Source: Candidatus Sulfotelmatobacter sp. (lineage in GTDB: Bacteria > Acidobacteriota > Terriglobia > Terriglobales > Acidobacteriaceae). Taken from it: DNA of 64,000 nucleotides. The position numbers were made by a program, and so were the translations under genes. A model generated the notes under the pieces. It was not told the origin of the DNA, did not search any database, and worked only from the letters and a program-made list of their open reading frames with translations. The stretch lies in contig DASYBM010000004.1 of assembly GCA_036500765.1 (NCBI GenBank), positions 868,001 to 932,000 on the forward strand, written 5' to 3'. Shown piece after piece: positions 51,683 through 60,396 of the stretch; the first letter of the stretch is position 1, and each line of letters starts with the position of its first letter.

Positions 51683-52096
51683 ATGGCGCAAACATTAGGC
51701 TACATCGCTCTCGTTGTCCGCGAATATGACGAGGCCATCGCGTTCTTCACCAAATTGCTGGGATTCGACCTAGTTGAGGATTCCGTATCGCACGACCGGC
51801 TGGGACACAAGAAACGCTGGGTACTGGTTGCGCCGCCCGGATCGCGCGGGACCAGGATTTTGCTGGCCCGTGCATCTACCCCTGACGAAGTAAGCCGCAT
51901 CGGTAATCAGACCGGTGGGCGAGTATTCCTCTTCCTGCACACCGATGATTTCTGGCGCGACTATCGTGCGATGGTGGCGCACGGCGTCAAGTTTAACGAG
52001 TCGCCGCGCGAGGAAGAGTATGGCACGGTGGCGGTGTTCGAAGATCTTTACGGGAACAAGTGGGACTTGCTGCAGTTAAAGGACGGGCGGCGTTAG
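51683..52096 (+). CDS. VOC-superfamily (glyoxalase-like) protein
   Basis: A 137-residue vicinal-oxygen-chelate domain with two beta-alpha-beta-beta-beta repeats: LGYIALVVREYDEAIAFFTKLLGFDLVED and the second repeat around VFLFLHTDDFWRDY. His and Glu at typical metal positions are present in part (a C-terminal Glu in VAVFEDLYGNKWDLLQL). Such proteins include glyoxalases, dioxygenases and antibiotic-binding proteins; the exact function is unknown. It starts 6 bp after the HEAT-protein stop and may be co-transcribed. Confidence 0.88.
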   Translation: MAQTLGYIALVVREYDEAIAFFTKLLGFDLVEDSVSHDRLGHKKRWVLVAPPGSRGTRILLARASTPDEVSRIGNQTGGRVFLFLHTDDFWRDYRAMVAHGVKFNESPREEEYGTVAVFEDLYGNKWDLLQLKDGRR

Positions 52097-52171
52097 TGCG
52101 CTTCGGACGTCAACCACGGCACAGTACGGAGTGGAAACTCCCTGCTCAGCTTTTGGTGCTGCAAACGGACA

Positions 52172-52256
52172 CGAGATTCCTTCGACAAGCTGAGGGCAGC
52201 TCTTCGACTCCCCTGCGGAATTCGCGTCGTGAATTCCGCAGCTCCGCTCGGACGAC
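52172..52256. repeat. Dispersed repeat copy with internal hairpin
   Basis: It begins CGAGATTCCTTCGACAAGCT and carries the block ttcgacaagctgagggcag, as in the metH copy. A hairpin TGCGGAATTC/GAATTCCGCA lies at 52214-52240, and the element ends in CTCCGCTCGGACGAC. It is the closest intergenic relative of the metH insertion. Confidence 0.7.
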
Positions 52257-52301
52257 TGTGTGTGTTGGCGTAGCTAAGAGCTAGAAGCTAGAAGCTGGCT
52301 T

Positions 52302-52682
52302 TCAAATCGCCATTGGCCCTACTTCTTTTTCTACCTCCACTGTATCGACCATTACGATGGCGTCCCAGGGGCAGCCGTCGAGGAAGCAGCCGTCGGGGCC
52401 TTTGCTCAAGCACTTCTTGCAGCCGATGCAGAGGATGGGATCGATGGCGATGCGGCCGAACGGCGGATTATCTTCGTCGGGCACCCAGAACATGCAGTCC
52501 TCGACCGGGCAATATTCCACGCAGGCAGGCGAGCCGGCGCATCCCGTGCAGCACTCGGTGATGACCGCCAGTTCTTTGGGCTTCTTCTTGCGCGGGGTGG
52601 CGAGGCCTTTGGATCGGGGTTCGAACTTCTGGTCGTCGGGAACCATTCCAACGGCCTTGGTGGCGCCGGGTGCTGGAGGCAT
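52302..52682 (-). CDS. Ferredoxin-type 4Fe-4S protein
   Basis: A 126-residue ferredoxin-like protein with two clusters of Cys. The N-terminal set is ECCTGC then ACVEYCP, and the C-terminal set is LCIGCKKC, then GCFLDGCPWDAI. The spacings differ from the simple CxxCxxCxxxCP pattern, with 5-8 residue insertions, as seen in some 7Fe/8Fe ferredoxins. The first 40 residues are hydrophilic and Lys/Pro-rich. It appears to be a single cytoplasmic electron-carrier gene, divergent from ssb. The partner enzyme is unknown. Confidence 0.85.
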   Translation of the reverse strand: MPPAPGATKAVGMVPDDQKFEPRSKGLATPRKKKPKELAVITECCTGCAGSPACVEYCPVEDCMFWVPDEDNPPFGRIAIDPILCIGCKKCLSKGPDGCFLDGCPWDAIVMVDTVEVEKEVGPMAI

Positions 52683-52848
52683 GGGCGGAATTATAGCGCA
52701 AAAGGCTGTCAGTTCTAGCTTTCAGTTGTCAGGTTTTGAGCCAAAGGCCCTGACCCAAAATGGCACTCTCAAGTATGGCGGCGACACTCCCCGTCCTCTC
52801 CACCAGCCTCGTTCTGTTATAGTTGACCCCTGCAAAGGAGCACCGACA

Positions 52849-53334
52849 ATGGCAGGCAGAAGCGTCAATAAAGTTATCCTTCTCGGAAACTTGGGCAAGG
52901 ATCCCGAGGTCAAGTACACTCCCAGCGGCACGCCAGTAGCCAAGTTCAGTCTTGCCACCAACGACCGATTCAAAGACAAAGACGGTAACTGGCAGGACCG
53001 CACCGAGTGGCACAACGTCACCGCGTGGGCGAGAACGGCGGAGATCGCCGGCGAGTATCTAAAGAAAGGCAGCAAGGTCTACATTGAAGGCAGCCTGCGC
53101 ACCCACTCGTGGGACGACAAGACCTCCGGCCAAAAGAAGTACATGACGGAAGTAAACGTAAGCGATCTGGTGATGCTGAGTGGAAAGGGCGAAAGCGCAG
53201 GCGGCGATTTCGCGGGAAGCTCGCGCGGAGCGTCATCTTCCACGGGCGGCGGCGGCAACAACTTCGATCAGCGCACGCCAGAGCCCGAACACGCCAGCGC
53301 GGGGCCGATCACCGACGAAGATATCCCGTTCTAG
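52849..53334 (+). CDS. ssb: Single-stranded DNA-binding protein
   Basis: A 161-residue SSB. The OB-fold starts MAGRSVNKVILLGNLGKDPEVKYTP, and the VYIEGSLRTHSWDDK segment is typical. A Gly/Ser-rich linker leads to the acidic tail ending in DEDIPF, the docking site for replication and repair partners. AAGGAG lies 8-9 nt before the ATG at 52849, so the long open frame upstream (which runs antisense to the ferredoxin gene) is not used. Confidence 0.96.
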   Translation: MAGRSVNKVILLGNLGKDPEVKYTPSGTPVAKFSLATNDRFKDKDGNWQDRTEWHNVTAWARTAEIAGEYLKKGSKVYIEGSLRTHSWDDKTSGQKKYMTEVNVSDLVMLSGKGESAGGDFAGSSRGASSSTGGGGNNFDQRTPEPEHASAGPITDEDIPF

Positions 53335-53490
53335 TGGGAACGCTTGCGGCGAAGGGTTGCAAAGGGCTCAAGACGACCCGGTACCGGCAGCATCGTATAC
53401 CACTCTTGCAAACAACTCAAGAACGGGGTAACCGAGTGTTTAAGACTACACGCGCTATCCAATCGGGGGCGCGCTCGACGAGGCGAATGC

Positions 53491-53736
53491 CTAATCTCCG
53501 TCGCCGGTATCCATCGTGACCAACTCCAAGCTCTGGAGCAGCGGGCTGGTGTCCGCAACGAACTCGATATGGCCGCAGCGTGGGCAAGACAGAATTGCGT
53601 GGCTGGCATTGCCTGGGGCCAGACTGGCGCGCATCAGTTGATAGCGTTGCAGTTGCTGTTCACAACGCAGGCAGCAAACTGTTTTTTGGTAGGGATCGGT
53701 AGAGGCTCTGCCGGGAGTCTCGATGGCTGGTTTCAT
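53491..53736 (-). CDS. Small zinc-ribbon protein
   Basis: An 81-residue protein with CCLRCEQQ and, about 30 residues later, SCPRCGHIEF, forming a likely zinc ribbon. The ATG at 53736 is preceded by a strong AGAGGAAGGT, so I discard the longer upstream frame. The remainder is polar and has no further motif. Function unknown. The 280 bp between this start and the patatin gene contain no recognisable feature. Confidence 0.72.
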   Translation of the reverse strand: MKPAIETPGRASTDPYQKTVCCLRCEQQLQRYQLMRASLAPGNASHAILSCPRCGHIEFVADTSPLLQSLELVTMDTGDGD

Positions 53737-54017
53737 ACCTTCCTCTAAAAAAACGTAAATCTGGAGCCGTTGACCACTCAGAAGGCACTCCAGTTTGAGT
53801 GGAACGAGTCTACCACGGTGCGCTCGTCCATGACGGGTTCGCAGGTGGCCTGAATGCCTGCCGGCGTTCGCCGGCAATGTCTCGAATTCAGCGCATGGGT
53901 GGCTGACGCGCTGGGTCCGTTGAGCCTGAGATCCCTCGTCCCGCCTGGAATATGGCTTCGGTCAGGACCGCCATCGGTCTAGAAAATTAAATTACCTTCT
54001 GTCGTCGGAACAATTCC

Positions 54018-56279
54018 CTAGAAGAGGCGACCGATAGAGAAGTTGATGCGACTCTGGCCCGTGGGGCTGACGCTGCCGGCCACCGCAATGGGGCCGACGA
54101 TGGTGTCGGCGATCACTCCAAGATTGAATGTGCCACGCACGACGATCGGGCCAGGATTGAGCAAAGGCGTGCCGAAAGCAGTGCCAGCTTCATACCATCC
54201 TCCCCAATAGATTTTTCTTCCGGCCAGAACGGGTAAAGTATAGAGCTCACGACGGAATCCCAACGACAAATAGCCGTAGTGGTTGCCGAGAAATTCCTGA
54301 GGAAGATACGCGCCCAAACGAAACGGGCCGCCGAGAACAAACACTTGAAATGGTCCGGCAGAGCCATTGAAGGTTGTGCCGCCAGAGATGTCGAAAAATA
54401 GCGACGTCTTTGGCCCAACCGGGACAAAGACGGAGGTCTGCGCATCGAGCTGGCCGATGGGATGCGCGAGTCCGGGGCTTTGTAGAACCCGTGAGAGCGT
54501 GACGACCGTCCGAGTTCCACTCGCAGGGACCGAGGGACTATCTTGCCCATCCCATACATAGCGTGCGCGAAATTCACCGGTGCTGCCGTGAACGATGGGC
54601 AGGCCGGCGGCGCCGATCAGAGGGCTCAATTTGCCGCTGAAGATTTCATAGCCGATGCGGAATTCGCTGCGGCGGCCGGAGTCGTATCCGATGTCGAAGC
54701 CGCCGCCGGCACGCTCATCCCCGAAGACAGCTACACGAGTGAGTCCGTTGAAAGAATTTCGCGCGAACTTGGAGGCAAAAGCGTATGGCGAAACAAAGAA
54801 TCGCGACTGGCCCAGCGGCTGATAGAACTCGGTGGCTCCAAGATTGCTGGAGCCGAAAAGCAAATCGTTGCGCCACTCGCCGCCGTGGTGTTCCACATTC
54901 ATCAAAGTAATGCGCGCGCCCGCGGAAAAATCGAATGCGGCTACTCCGGAACCATCGACGTTCACTGCGAGGTCAACGAACGGCGGACCATAGGACTTAT
55001 CGTGAGTGGTGACGCGCAGAGCGGGAACTCCATTCTGCGTGAAGCCTTCATAGCCGAGACGATCGAACTGGCCTTCTCCGGCAATGTGGGTCAGTTGCCG
55101 ATCGACCTTGGAAAGGTCGAGAGGACCCTCCAGGGCTTTGGTGAGCCGCTTCTGAACTCGGCGGTTTGTGTCGGAATCGGCGCCGGTAACTTCGACAATT
55201 GCGATCTTATCGGGCGCTCGACGTTTCCGCGCCGCCCGAGCGGCGAGAAATTCTTTCCATTCTTCGGGATCTTGAATGGCAAAAGGCTGCAGGGCGGCAG
55301 ACTGACTAGCCGCGGCCTTGTAACCGAGCGCGACCAACTGCTGGACTCGCGAATAATCGGTCACCGCGAAACCGCTCATGTCAATGCTGACCTTAGCCTG
55401 CGCCAGAGCGAGAGAACGCCGCTCGTTCTGCGTGATCACGACGTCGACTGCGCGAGAAAGGACTCCAGTAAGAGTTTCGAGGTCTTTCGGTTTGCCAGGA
55501 GGCAGACGCAATTCGACCGCAATCACGGCGTCTGCATTCATTTCAAGCACAGTCTCAACGGGAATATTCTGCACCAGGCCGCCGTCTGCCAAAATCCTGC
55601 CATTGATCTCTACCGGAGTGAACACGCCTGGAATTGCCATTGAGGCACGCACCGCCTGGGCAAGCGATCCATCGCGCAGCACGACGCCTTCTCCGCTTAG
55701 CATATCGGTCGCGACACAGCGGAACGGAATCGGCAGGTCGTCAAAGCTCGCGGCGCCGGATTCCGGGAAGGCAATGCGATCGAGCAACAGTCCCACACCC
55801 TGGCCGGAATTGAAACCATTCGGCCCATTCAAACCGTGCTTCAGGCCAAGCGGAGCATTGATCAGGAAGTCGCGACGATCCTGCTTGCGCCGAAAGGAGA
55901 GCTGAGTGTAAACCGTCTCGGGAAGCAAGGCCCGGTCCCAGTCAATTTTCTCCGCGAAGGTCTGGATCTCGGCTGGCGACATGCCGGTGGCGTACATCGC
56001 GGCGATGATGCTGCCCATGCTGGTGCCGGCGACCCGGTCGACCGGGACGTGGTTATCTTCGAGCCACTGAACCACGCCGATTTCGGCCAGACCCAGCGCA
56101 CCGCCGCCGCTGAGAGCCAAGCCAATCCGCGGACGATGCTCCCGGACAGGAGCAACCTGCGCGATGGTCGGTACGTCCTGGGTTTGTGAAAGTGACGAAG
56201 GAACCAGGGTGCATAAAAAGACGCTGCAAGAAAACAAAACTACAACCGAGCCAACGGTGGGACGATCCGTTGCTTTCAT
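54018..56279 (-). CDS. Patatin-like phospholipase fused to a BamA-type barrel
   Basis: A 753-residue outer-membrane protein. After a signal peptide (VVVLFSCSVFLCTLVPSSLS) comes a patatin domain with oxyanion loop SGGGALG, the nucleophile in GTSMGS and the catalytic Asp in ADGGLVQN (about residues 50-310). A POTRA-like region (about 355-430) is followed by a surface-antigen/BamA-type beta barrel ending in Phe (GRLF). This is the PlpD-like, type Vd-related architecture, in which a phospholipase is exposed or released outside the cell. The catalytic dyad is intact. It is a single gene. Confidence 0.92.
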   Translation of the reverse strand: MKATDRPTVGSVVVLFSCSVFLCTLVPSSLSQTQDVPTIAQVAPVREHRPRIGLALSGGGALGLAEIGVVQWLEDNHVPVDRVAGTSMGSIIAAMYATGMSPAEIQTFAEKIDWDRALLPETVYTQLSFRRKQDRRDFLINAPLGLKHGLNGPNGFNSGQGVGLLLDRIAFPESGAASFDDLPIPFRCVATDMLSGEGVVLRDGSLAQAVRASMAIPGVFTPVEINGRILADGGLVQNIPVETVLEMNADAVIAVELRLPPGKPKDLETLTGVLSRAVDVVITQNERRSLALAQAKVSIDMSGFAVTDYSRVQQLVALGYKAAASQSAALQPFAIQDPEEWKEFLAARAARKRRAPDKIAIVEVTGADSDTNRRVQKRLTKALEGPLDLSKVDRQLTHIAGEGQFDRLGYEGFTQNGVPALRVTTHDKSYGPPFVDLAVNVDGSGVAAFDFSAGARITLMNVEHHGGEWRNDLLFGSSNLGATEFYQPLGQSRFFVSPYAFASKFARNSFNGLTRVAVFGDERAGGGFDIGYDSGRRSEFRIGYEIFSGKLSPLIGAAGLPIVHGSTGEFRARYVWDGQDSPSVPASGTRTVVTLSRVLQSPGLAHPIGQLDAQTSVFVPVGPKTSLFFDISGGTTFNGSAGPFQVFVLGGPFRLGAYLPQEFLGNHYGYLSLGFRRELYTLPVLAGRKIYWGGWYEAGTAFGTPLLNPGPIVVRGTFNLGVIADTIVGPIAVAGSVSPTGQSRINFSIGRLF

Positions 56280-56370
56280 CGTATGCTCCTCTGGTGCTAA
56301 GACAAAGCAAAACGGCTGGGTGAGGGAAAAAGGTTAGCAGGTTTGAGCGATCAGAGTAACAAGGGAAGGA

Positions 56371-56438
56371 AAAGCATCTTCCTCGACTGCGCAGGATTTT
56401 CCGCGTTTGCGGAAAATCCTGCTGTGCTCGGAATGACA
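56371..56438. repeat. Dispersed repeat copy with a perfect 14-bp hairpin
   Basis: GCAGGATTTTCCGC (56391-56404) and GCGGAAAATCCTGC (56409-56422) form a perfect stem with a GTTT loop, flanked by catcttcctcgactgc and gtgctcggaatgacaga. It lies between two minus-strand genes and may also end transcription of the upstream one. Confidence 0.7.
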
Positions 56439-56457
56439 GAACTTCTGCGGAGGCTAT

Positions 56458-57174
56458 TCAGAAACGCAGGCCAACCCCTCCGGTGACTATATTGCTTTTC
56501 CAGTTGTACAGATTGCTGGGATTACCGAGATTCGATTCGAATTTGAAATAGCGGGTCTCGTAGGTGCCCGCGACATACCACCACTTGCCAAAGTTGTAGC
56601 CGATGCGCCCACGCAGAAAATATCCATGGTCGAGGCTAGGACTAGGTAGCGGAACTGTGTTGAGCGAGGACCGTTTATAGTGCGGGGTAAGTTCCGGAGC
56701 GCCCTTGACCTCGAGAAAGGCGCGCTTTTCGGGACCGAACTTGTATCGGATGACGAGCGGCAACTCGAGCGTCTCCAGATTATCCCGGTTCAGGGTCTGG
56801 CCACTCACCCGTGCCGGCGGCATATAGATCTTGCGGACTCCGCCGTCAAAGCCTATGGAAAAATTATGCACTCCCCAGATAGCGCCGCCATACACGGCGA
56901 ACTCTTTGGAATGATTGTTCGTATCGCTGGGCACCCGAATCTCGCCGCCGGCTACGATGCTTGGTCCGCCATGCTTCTGCGATGGCCTGATAACGGTCAC
57001 GTCGCCGTTAATGTCGAGAACGGCATCAGAGACCGAGGGCAAGGAAGCAAACTGATCGGTGGTCTCTCCCAGATTCAGATCCAGGGTTCCGCGTTGACAA
57101 TAGGCCGGAACCGTGGGTAAAAGGAACAGCAGAAACAGACATATGCGGACCCAGTCCGCCTTACCGGGCGTCAT
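56458..57174 (-). CDS. Outer-membrane beta-barrel protein
   Basis: A 238-residue exported protein: signal peptide (RICLFLLFLLPTVPAYC) followed by alternating polar/hydrophobic strands, several ending in aromatic residues (e.g. RIGYNFGKWWYVAGTYE), and a C-terminal Phe (GGVGLRF), the BamA-recognition signature. This predicts an 8-10-strand porin-like or OmpW/OmpA-like barrel. The start is either the ATG at 57174 or the TTG at 57177; GGAGG lies 7-10 nt upstream of both. Function unknown. Confidence 0.8.
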   Translation of the reverse strand: MTPGKADWVRICLFLLFLLPTVPAYCQRGTLDLNLGETTDQFASLPSVSDAVLDINGDVTVIRPSQKHGGPSIVAGGEIRVPSDTNNHSKEFAVYGGAIWGVHNFSIGFDGGVRKIYMPPARVSGQTLNRDNLETLELPLVIRYKFGPEKRAFLEVKGAPELTPHYKRSSLNTVPLPSPSLDHGYFLRGRIGYNFGKWWYVAGTYETRYFKFESNLGNPSNLYNWKSNIVTGGVGLRF

Positions 57175-57439
57175 CAATACGTTTCCTCCACCAGTGGGCA
57201 GTGTACACTCCCGCCAATGCCGCCGGACAGTTGGCGAGCAGATTCGGAGATTTTCGGAAAGGCTAATGCCGATGCATATGGTCTGATGCGCAGGATCGGG
57301 GAATCGTTTTATGCCCGTGTAGCCGGACTGCGGTCATCGTGAGCAACTGGCGACGGCGACACGGTGAGCCCGAGCTGGCGCTCGGTGGCGGGGTAGAGAA
57401 CCGGCCCCACGGCACGAGTTCGCATGAAGCAGACGAAAT

Positions 57440-57775
57440 CTACGATCCCTGCTTTTCCAGGACGATCTCGGCTTTTTTGGCTGTCATCTTTTCCTTGCGC
57501 AAGGCGCGAGCAACGTCGCCCAGAGGCGCCGGTTCCGGATAGGGAGAGCCGAACTCCCAAAGGGGACGCTCGCCCTGTGCATAAGTGTAAGCTCCGCCGC
57601 CCACCAGAGGATGCTCGGTTGCCAGCGAATGTGTTTCAGCATGAAGAACGTGGCTAGGAGGCTCAATAATCTGTGGTTGATTCGACAGCACTGCGACTCC
57701 GGTTTGTCCGAATGCGGAAGCGGCACAGACGATGAACAGCCCAAGAAATGTGGTCTTCATAAGTTTTGAGTCCAT
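57440..57775 (-). CDS. Small secreted hypothetical protein
   Basis: A 111-residue exported protein: signal peptide KTTFLGLFIVCAASAFG, a polar middle, and a charged C-terminus with a LGDVARALRKEKMTAKKAEIV segment. I recall the phrase GDVARxxR(x)KxxxxKA from other Acidobacteria secreted proteins of unknown function. Two ATGs are possible, at 57775 and 57760. Neither has an ideal ribosome site. Confidence 0.6.
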   Translation of the reverse strand: MDSKLMKTTFLGLFIVCAASAFGQTGVAVLSNQPQIIEPPSHVLHAETHSLATEHPLVGGGAYTYAQGERPLWEFGSPYPEPAPLGDVARALRKEKMTAKKAEIVLEKQGS

Positions 57776-58009
57776 CCCTACAGGTGCAACCAGCGTGCCA
57801 ACCACAATCGCTTCCGATTCATAAACTTACGATAGAAAAGTAAAGAATCACGCAAGATTTTGCACATTTATGGGAAAGTACAGATGGTGGGCCGTAAGCC
57901 CAACCTACAGAGGAAGCGTCCAAGTGCATTGGAGGAGATTCCTGCGTTGCGTGCTATGCGTCGGCGGTGTATGTTTTCCCCTATCAAATCGAGCTGGGAG
58001 GCAGCCGGC

Positions 58010-58828
58010 ATGCCACAGGCAGGCAAGATGAGAAGAATGCGCGGATCGATGGGATTCGCGGCTACGCTGATCGTGATCGGCACTCTCGGCTCACATGTCA
58101 TGGCACAGACAGATTGCGCTGAGGGAAACGGGGTGCTGGATATGACTCCGCCCAAGAACATGTCAGCCGACGAACTCATTCAAAAATTCGCGGCGCAGGA
58201 GACCAAGGTGAAAGAAGCGCGCGAGCACTACACCTACACCCAGGACGTTCTGGTGCAAACGCTCAACGATAAATCCGTCGACGGGCAGTTTCATGAGATC
58301 AGTACGGTTTCGTATGAAGACAAGGGAAAGCGGGCGGAGCATGTGACTTTCGCCGAGCAGTCTACGCTACGGGGGATCGAGCTGACCCAGGAAGACATGG
58401 ACGACATCCACGTGTTTATGGCGTGGGTTCTCACGACCGAAGAACTTCCCCAGTACAGACTGAGCTACGCCGGGCAGCAGCACGTAGACGATCTCGATAC
58501 TTATGTGTTTCACGTCGAGCCGAAGAAAGAAGAAAAGAATAAACGGTATTTTCAGGGCAGGGTGTGGGTCGACGACAAAGACTTGCAGATCGTGAAGCTG
58601 TGCGGCAAGAGCGTGCCGGATATCGTGCGCGTGAAAAAGAACAGGCCGATGGACGTCAGGCCGACGTTTGTAAGCTACCGGCAGTACCTGGACGGAATGT
58701 GGTTTCCGGCGTATGCGCGGGTCGACGACACGCTGCACTTCCAGGTTCAGGCCATTCACGTCCGCGAGATCGTAAAATTCAGGGACTACAAGCGGTCCGG
58801 AACCGCCGCTGCCGCAGCAAAACCATGA
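58010..58828 (+). CDS. Secreted hypothetical protein, outer-membrane lipoprotein-sorting-like
   Basis: A 272-residue exported protein. I use the ATG at 58010, which has GGGAGG 8 nt upstream; the frame is open to 57860 without a better start. The signal peptide is MGFAATLIVIGTLGSHVMA. The mature part begins with a helix (SADELIQKFAAQETKVKEA) and then beta strands with YQGRVWVDDKDLQIVK-like and FVSYRQYLDGMWFPAYARVD segments, resembling LolA/LolB-like or DUF1571-type folds that bind lipid acyl chains. The assignment is structural guesswork from strand patterns. Acidobacteria often have many such paralogues. Confidence 0.7.
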   Translation: MPQAGKMRRMRGSMGFAATLIVIGTLGSHVMAQTDCAEGNGVLDMTPPKNMSADELIQKFAAQETKVKEAREHYTYTQDVLVQTLNDKSVDGQFHEISTVSYEDKGKRAEHVTFAEQSTLRGIELTQEDMDDIHVFMAWVLTTEELPQYRLSYAGQQHVDDLDTYVFHVEPKKEEKNKRYFQGRVWVDDKDLQIVKLCGKSVPDIVRVKKNRPMDVRPTFVSYRQYLDGMWFPAYARVDDTLHFQVQAIHVREIVKFRDYKRSGTAAAAAKP

Positions 58829-58930
58829 CTTCAAAAACATGACCTCGAAAACACAACCGCGGGTTCCTGTTGCTGGGGAAATCAGCACAGCACTTGAACC
58901 CTGATTTCAGGTGTGATGTACTCCTAGTTT

Positions 58931-59035
58931 ATGGCAGAAGAAAAGAAGGGCAGTGCGAGTAAGGACGTCGTCCTCTGGATTATTACTGTCGCCCTGGTGG
59001 CGCTGGCGATCTTCTGGTACATGAAGCCGCGATAG
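58931..59035 (+). CDS. Very small single-helix membrane protein
   Basis: A 34-residue open frame: a charged N-terminus (MAEEKKGSASKD), one hydrophobic helix (VVLWIITVALVALAIFWYM) and a basic end (KPR). The positive C-terminus and the length are typical of small membrane proteins. No clear ribosome site precedes it. The helix is too clean to be chance, but expression is unproven. Confidence 0.5.
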   Translation: MAEEKKGSASKDVVLWIITVALVALAIFWYMKPR

Positions 59036-59111
59036 CCGTTTGCGAAGCGTGCTGCTACGGGGAGCGCAGGTGGTGCTTTGTCTGGCTGGAAGTTCGCTGG
59101 GCACAGCCGAA

Positions 59112-60152
59112 TCACGCCCAGGGGGCGGAACAGGCCGCGAGCAGGAGTTCGGCGGCGACCAGATCTTCCAGAGCGCAGCCCACGCTCTTGAATACGGTAA
59201 TCTCATCTCTGCTGCGTCTTCCCTGCCTGTTCCCGCTGACCAATTCGTGAAGATCTCCAGCGATGTGATCGCGCGTAATCGCCCCTTCCTGGATCGGAAT
59301 CAACAAATCTCCGACTTCCGATAACGAACCGCCATAGGTATCGACCACAACGCGCGATCGCTGAATCGTAACGGTATCCACTTCGCGGTTTTGAGGACGG
59401 TATGCTCCCACCAGGTTGAGATGGGTTCCGGGACGCAGGTCGCGGCCGTTGAAGAGTGGAGCGGGGTGCGAGGTGCAGGTGCAAATTACGTCGGATTCGG
59501 CGGCGCAGGCGCGGGCATCGACGGCCATAATCGTAAGACCGGGCACGTCGCCGGAAACCTTGCGGATAAACTCCAGAGATCGGTTTGGATTGCGTCCGCA
59601 GACCAGAACGCGTTGAAACTTGCGCACCAGCGGCAGCATCGCCAGATGAGTAAGCGCCAATCGCCCAGTACCGAAGATGCCAAGCGTGGATGCGTCAGGG
59701 CGGGCCAGAAATTTCGTGGCTACGGCCGAGGTTGCGGCCGTGCGCAGGTCGGTGAGGTAGTTGGCGGCGATCATGAGGCGTGGTTGAGCAGTCTCGGAAT
59801 CAAGCAGCAGATAGGTCGCCTGCACGCGGCCTGCGGTGAGAGCGGCGCCAGATTCATCAGCGACCGGTTCGTCGCTGTCCGCGGCAATTCGAGTTTGGGC
59901 GCGGGACCGAACATGGTCTCGAACCATCACCAGCTTCATTCCGAGTGTGCCGGTCGCGCCGTCGTAACAGGACATCGCAAGGAAAATCCCGTTGGCGAGT
60001 TCGGCGTGGGTGCGCGGCGGCAGGCTGATGGAGGGATAACGCTCGCGGAATGCCGTTTCGATAACAGCACAGAGGCGAGCCGGATCGAGCAGGCGGCGGA
60101 CATCAGCTTCCGTGAGATGGGTAGAAGACATTTGGGGTTGGCGCGAACTCAT
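59112..60152 (-). CDS. Ornithine cyclodeaminase / mu-crystallin family protein
   Basis: A 346-residue NAD(P)-binding protein of the ornithine cyclodeaminase family: N-terminal substrate domain with LTEADVRRLLD and MKLVMVRDH (Lys/Arg substrate contacts), RTAATSAVATKFLARPD before the Rossmann motif GIFGTGRLALTHL, and an NLVGAYRPQNREVD segment. Family members act as ornithine cyclodeaminase, alanine dehydrogenase or ketimine reductase, so the exact reaction is open. The start is uncertain between ATG 60152 and 60131; neither has a clear ribosome site. It appears monocistronic. Confidence 0.88.
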   Translation of the reverse strand: MSSRQPQMSSTHLTEADVRRLLDPARLCAVIETAFRERYPSISLPPRTHAELANGIFLAMSCYDGATGTLGMKLVMVRDHVRSRAQTRIAADSDEPVADESGAALTAGRVQATYLLLDSETAQPRLMIAANYLTDLRTAATSAVATKFLARPDASTLGIFGTGRLALTHLAMLPLVRKFQRVLVCGRNPNRSLEFIRKVSGDVPGLTIMAVDARACAAESDVICTCTSHPAPLFNGRDLRPGTHLNLVGAYRPQNREVDTVTIQRSRVVVDTYGGSLSEVGDLLIPIQEGAITRDHIAGDLHELVSGNRQGRRSRDEITVFKSVGCALEDLVAAELLLAACSAPWA

Positions 60153-60396
60153 TTTACAGAAGGGGCGGCGCTTGCGAGGAATGAGAGAAATGGCGCGAGT
60201 CGGCGCTTCCGGAGCCAATTGTGGCATGCTGCAAAAATATTCACAGTTGACAGAGACGGCCAAGAACCGCAGAATCAATCGGATTTGTTGTTTCCCTGCA
60301 TCCTGAGAGCTGTGGACTCCGGATCCCGATCAGCACTTTGTGTTCGCTTTCCGTAAACTTCAACGGTTTCATCGACCCTAAGGAGAATCCCTAAAC

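Noticed and set aside
53335..53490. Possible tRNA or small RNA downstream of ssb
   Set aside because: No T-arm or cloverleaf could be formed by eye, and no terminator is present.
54543..55643. 366-codon plus-strand open frame over the patatin gene
   Set aside because: It is a mirror of the patatin/BamA frame, with no ribosome site or motif.
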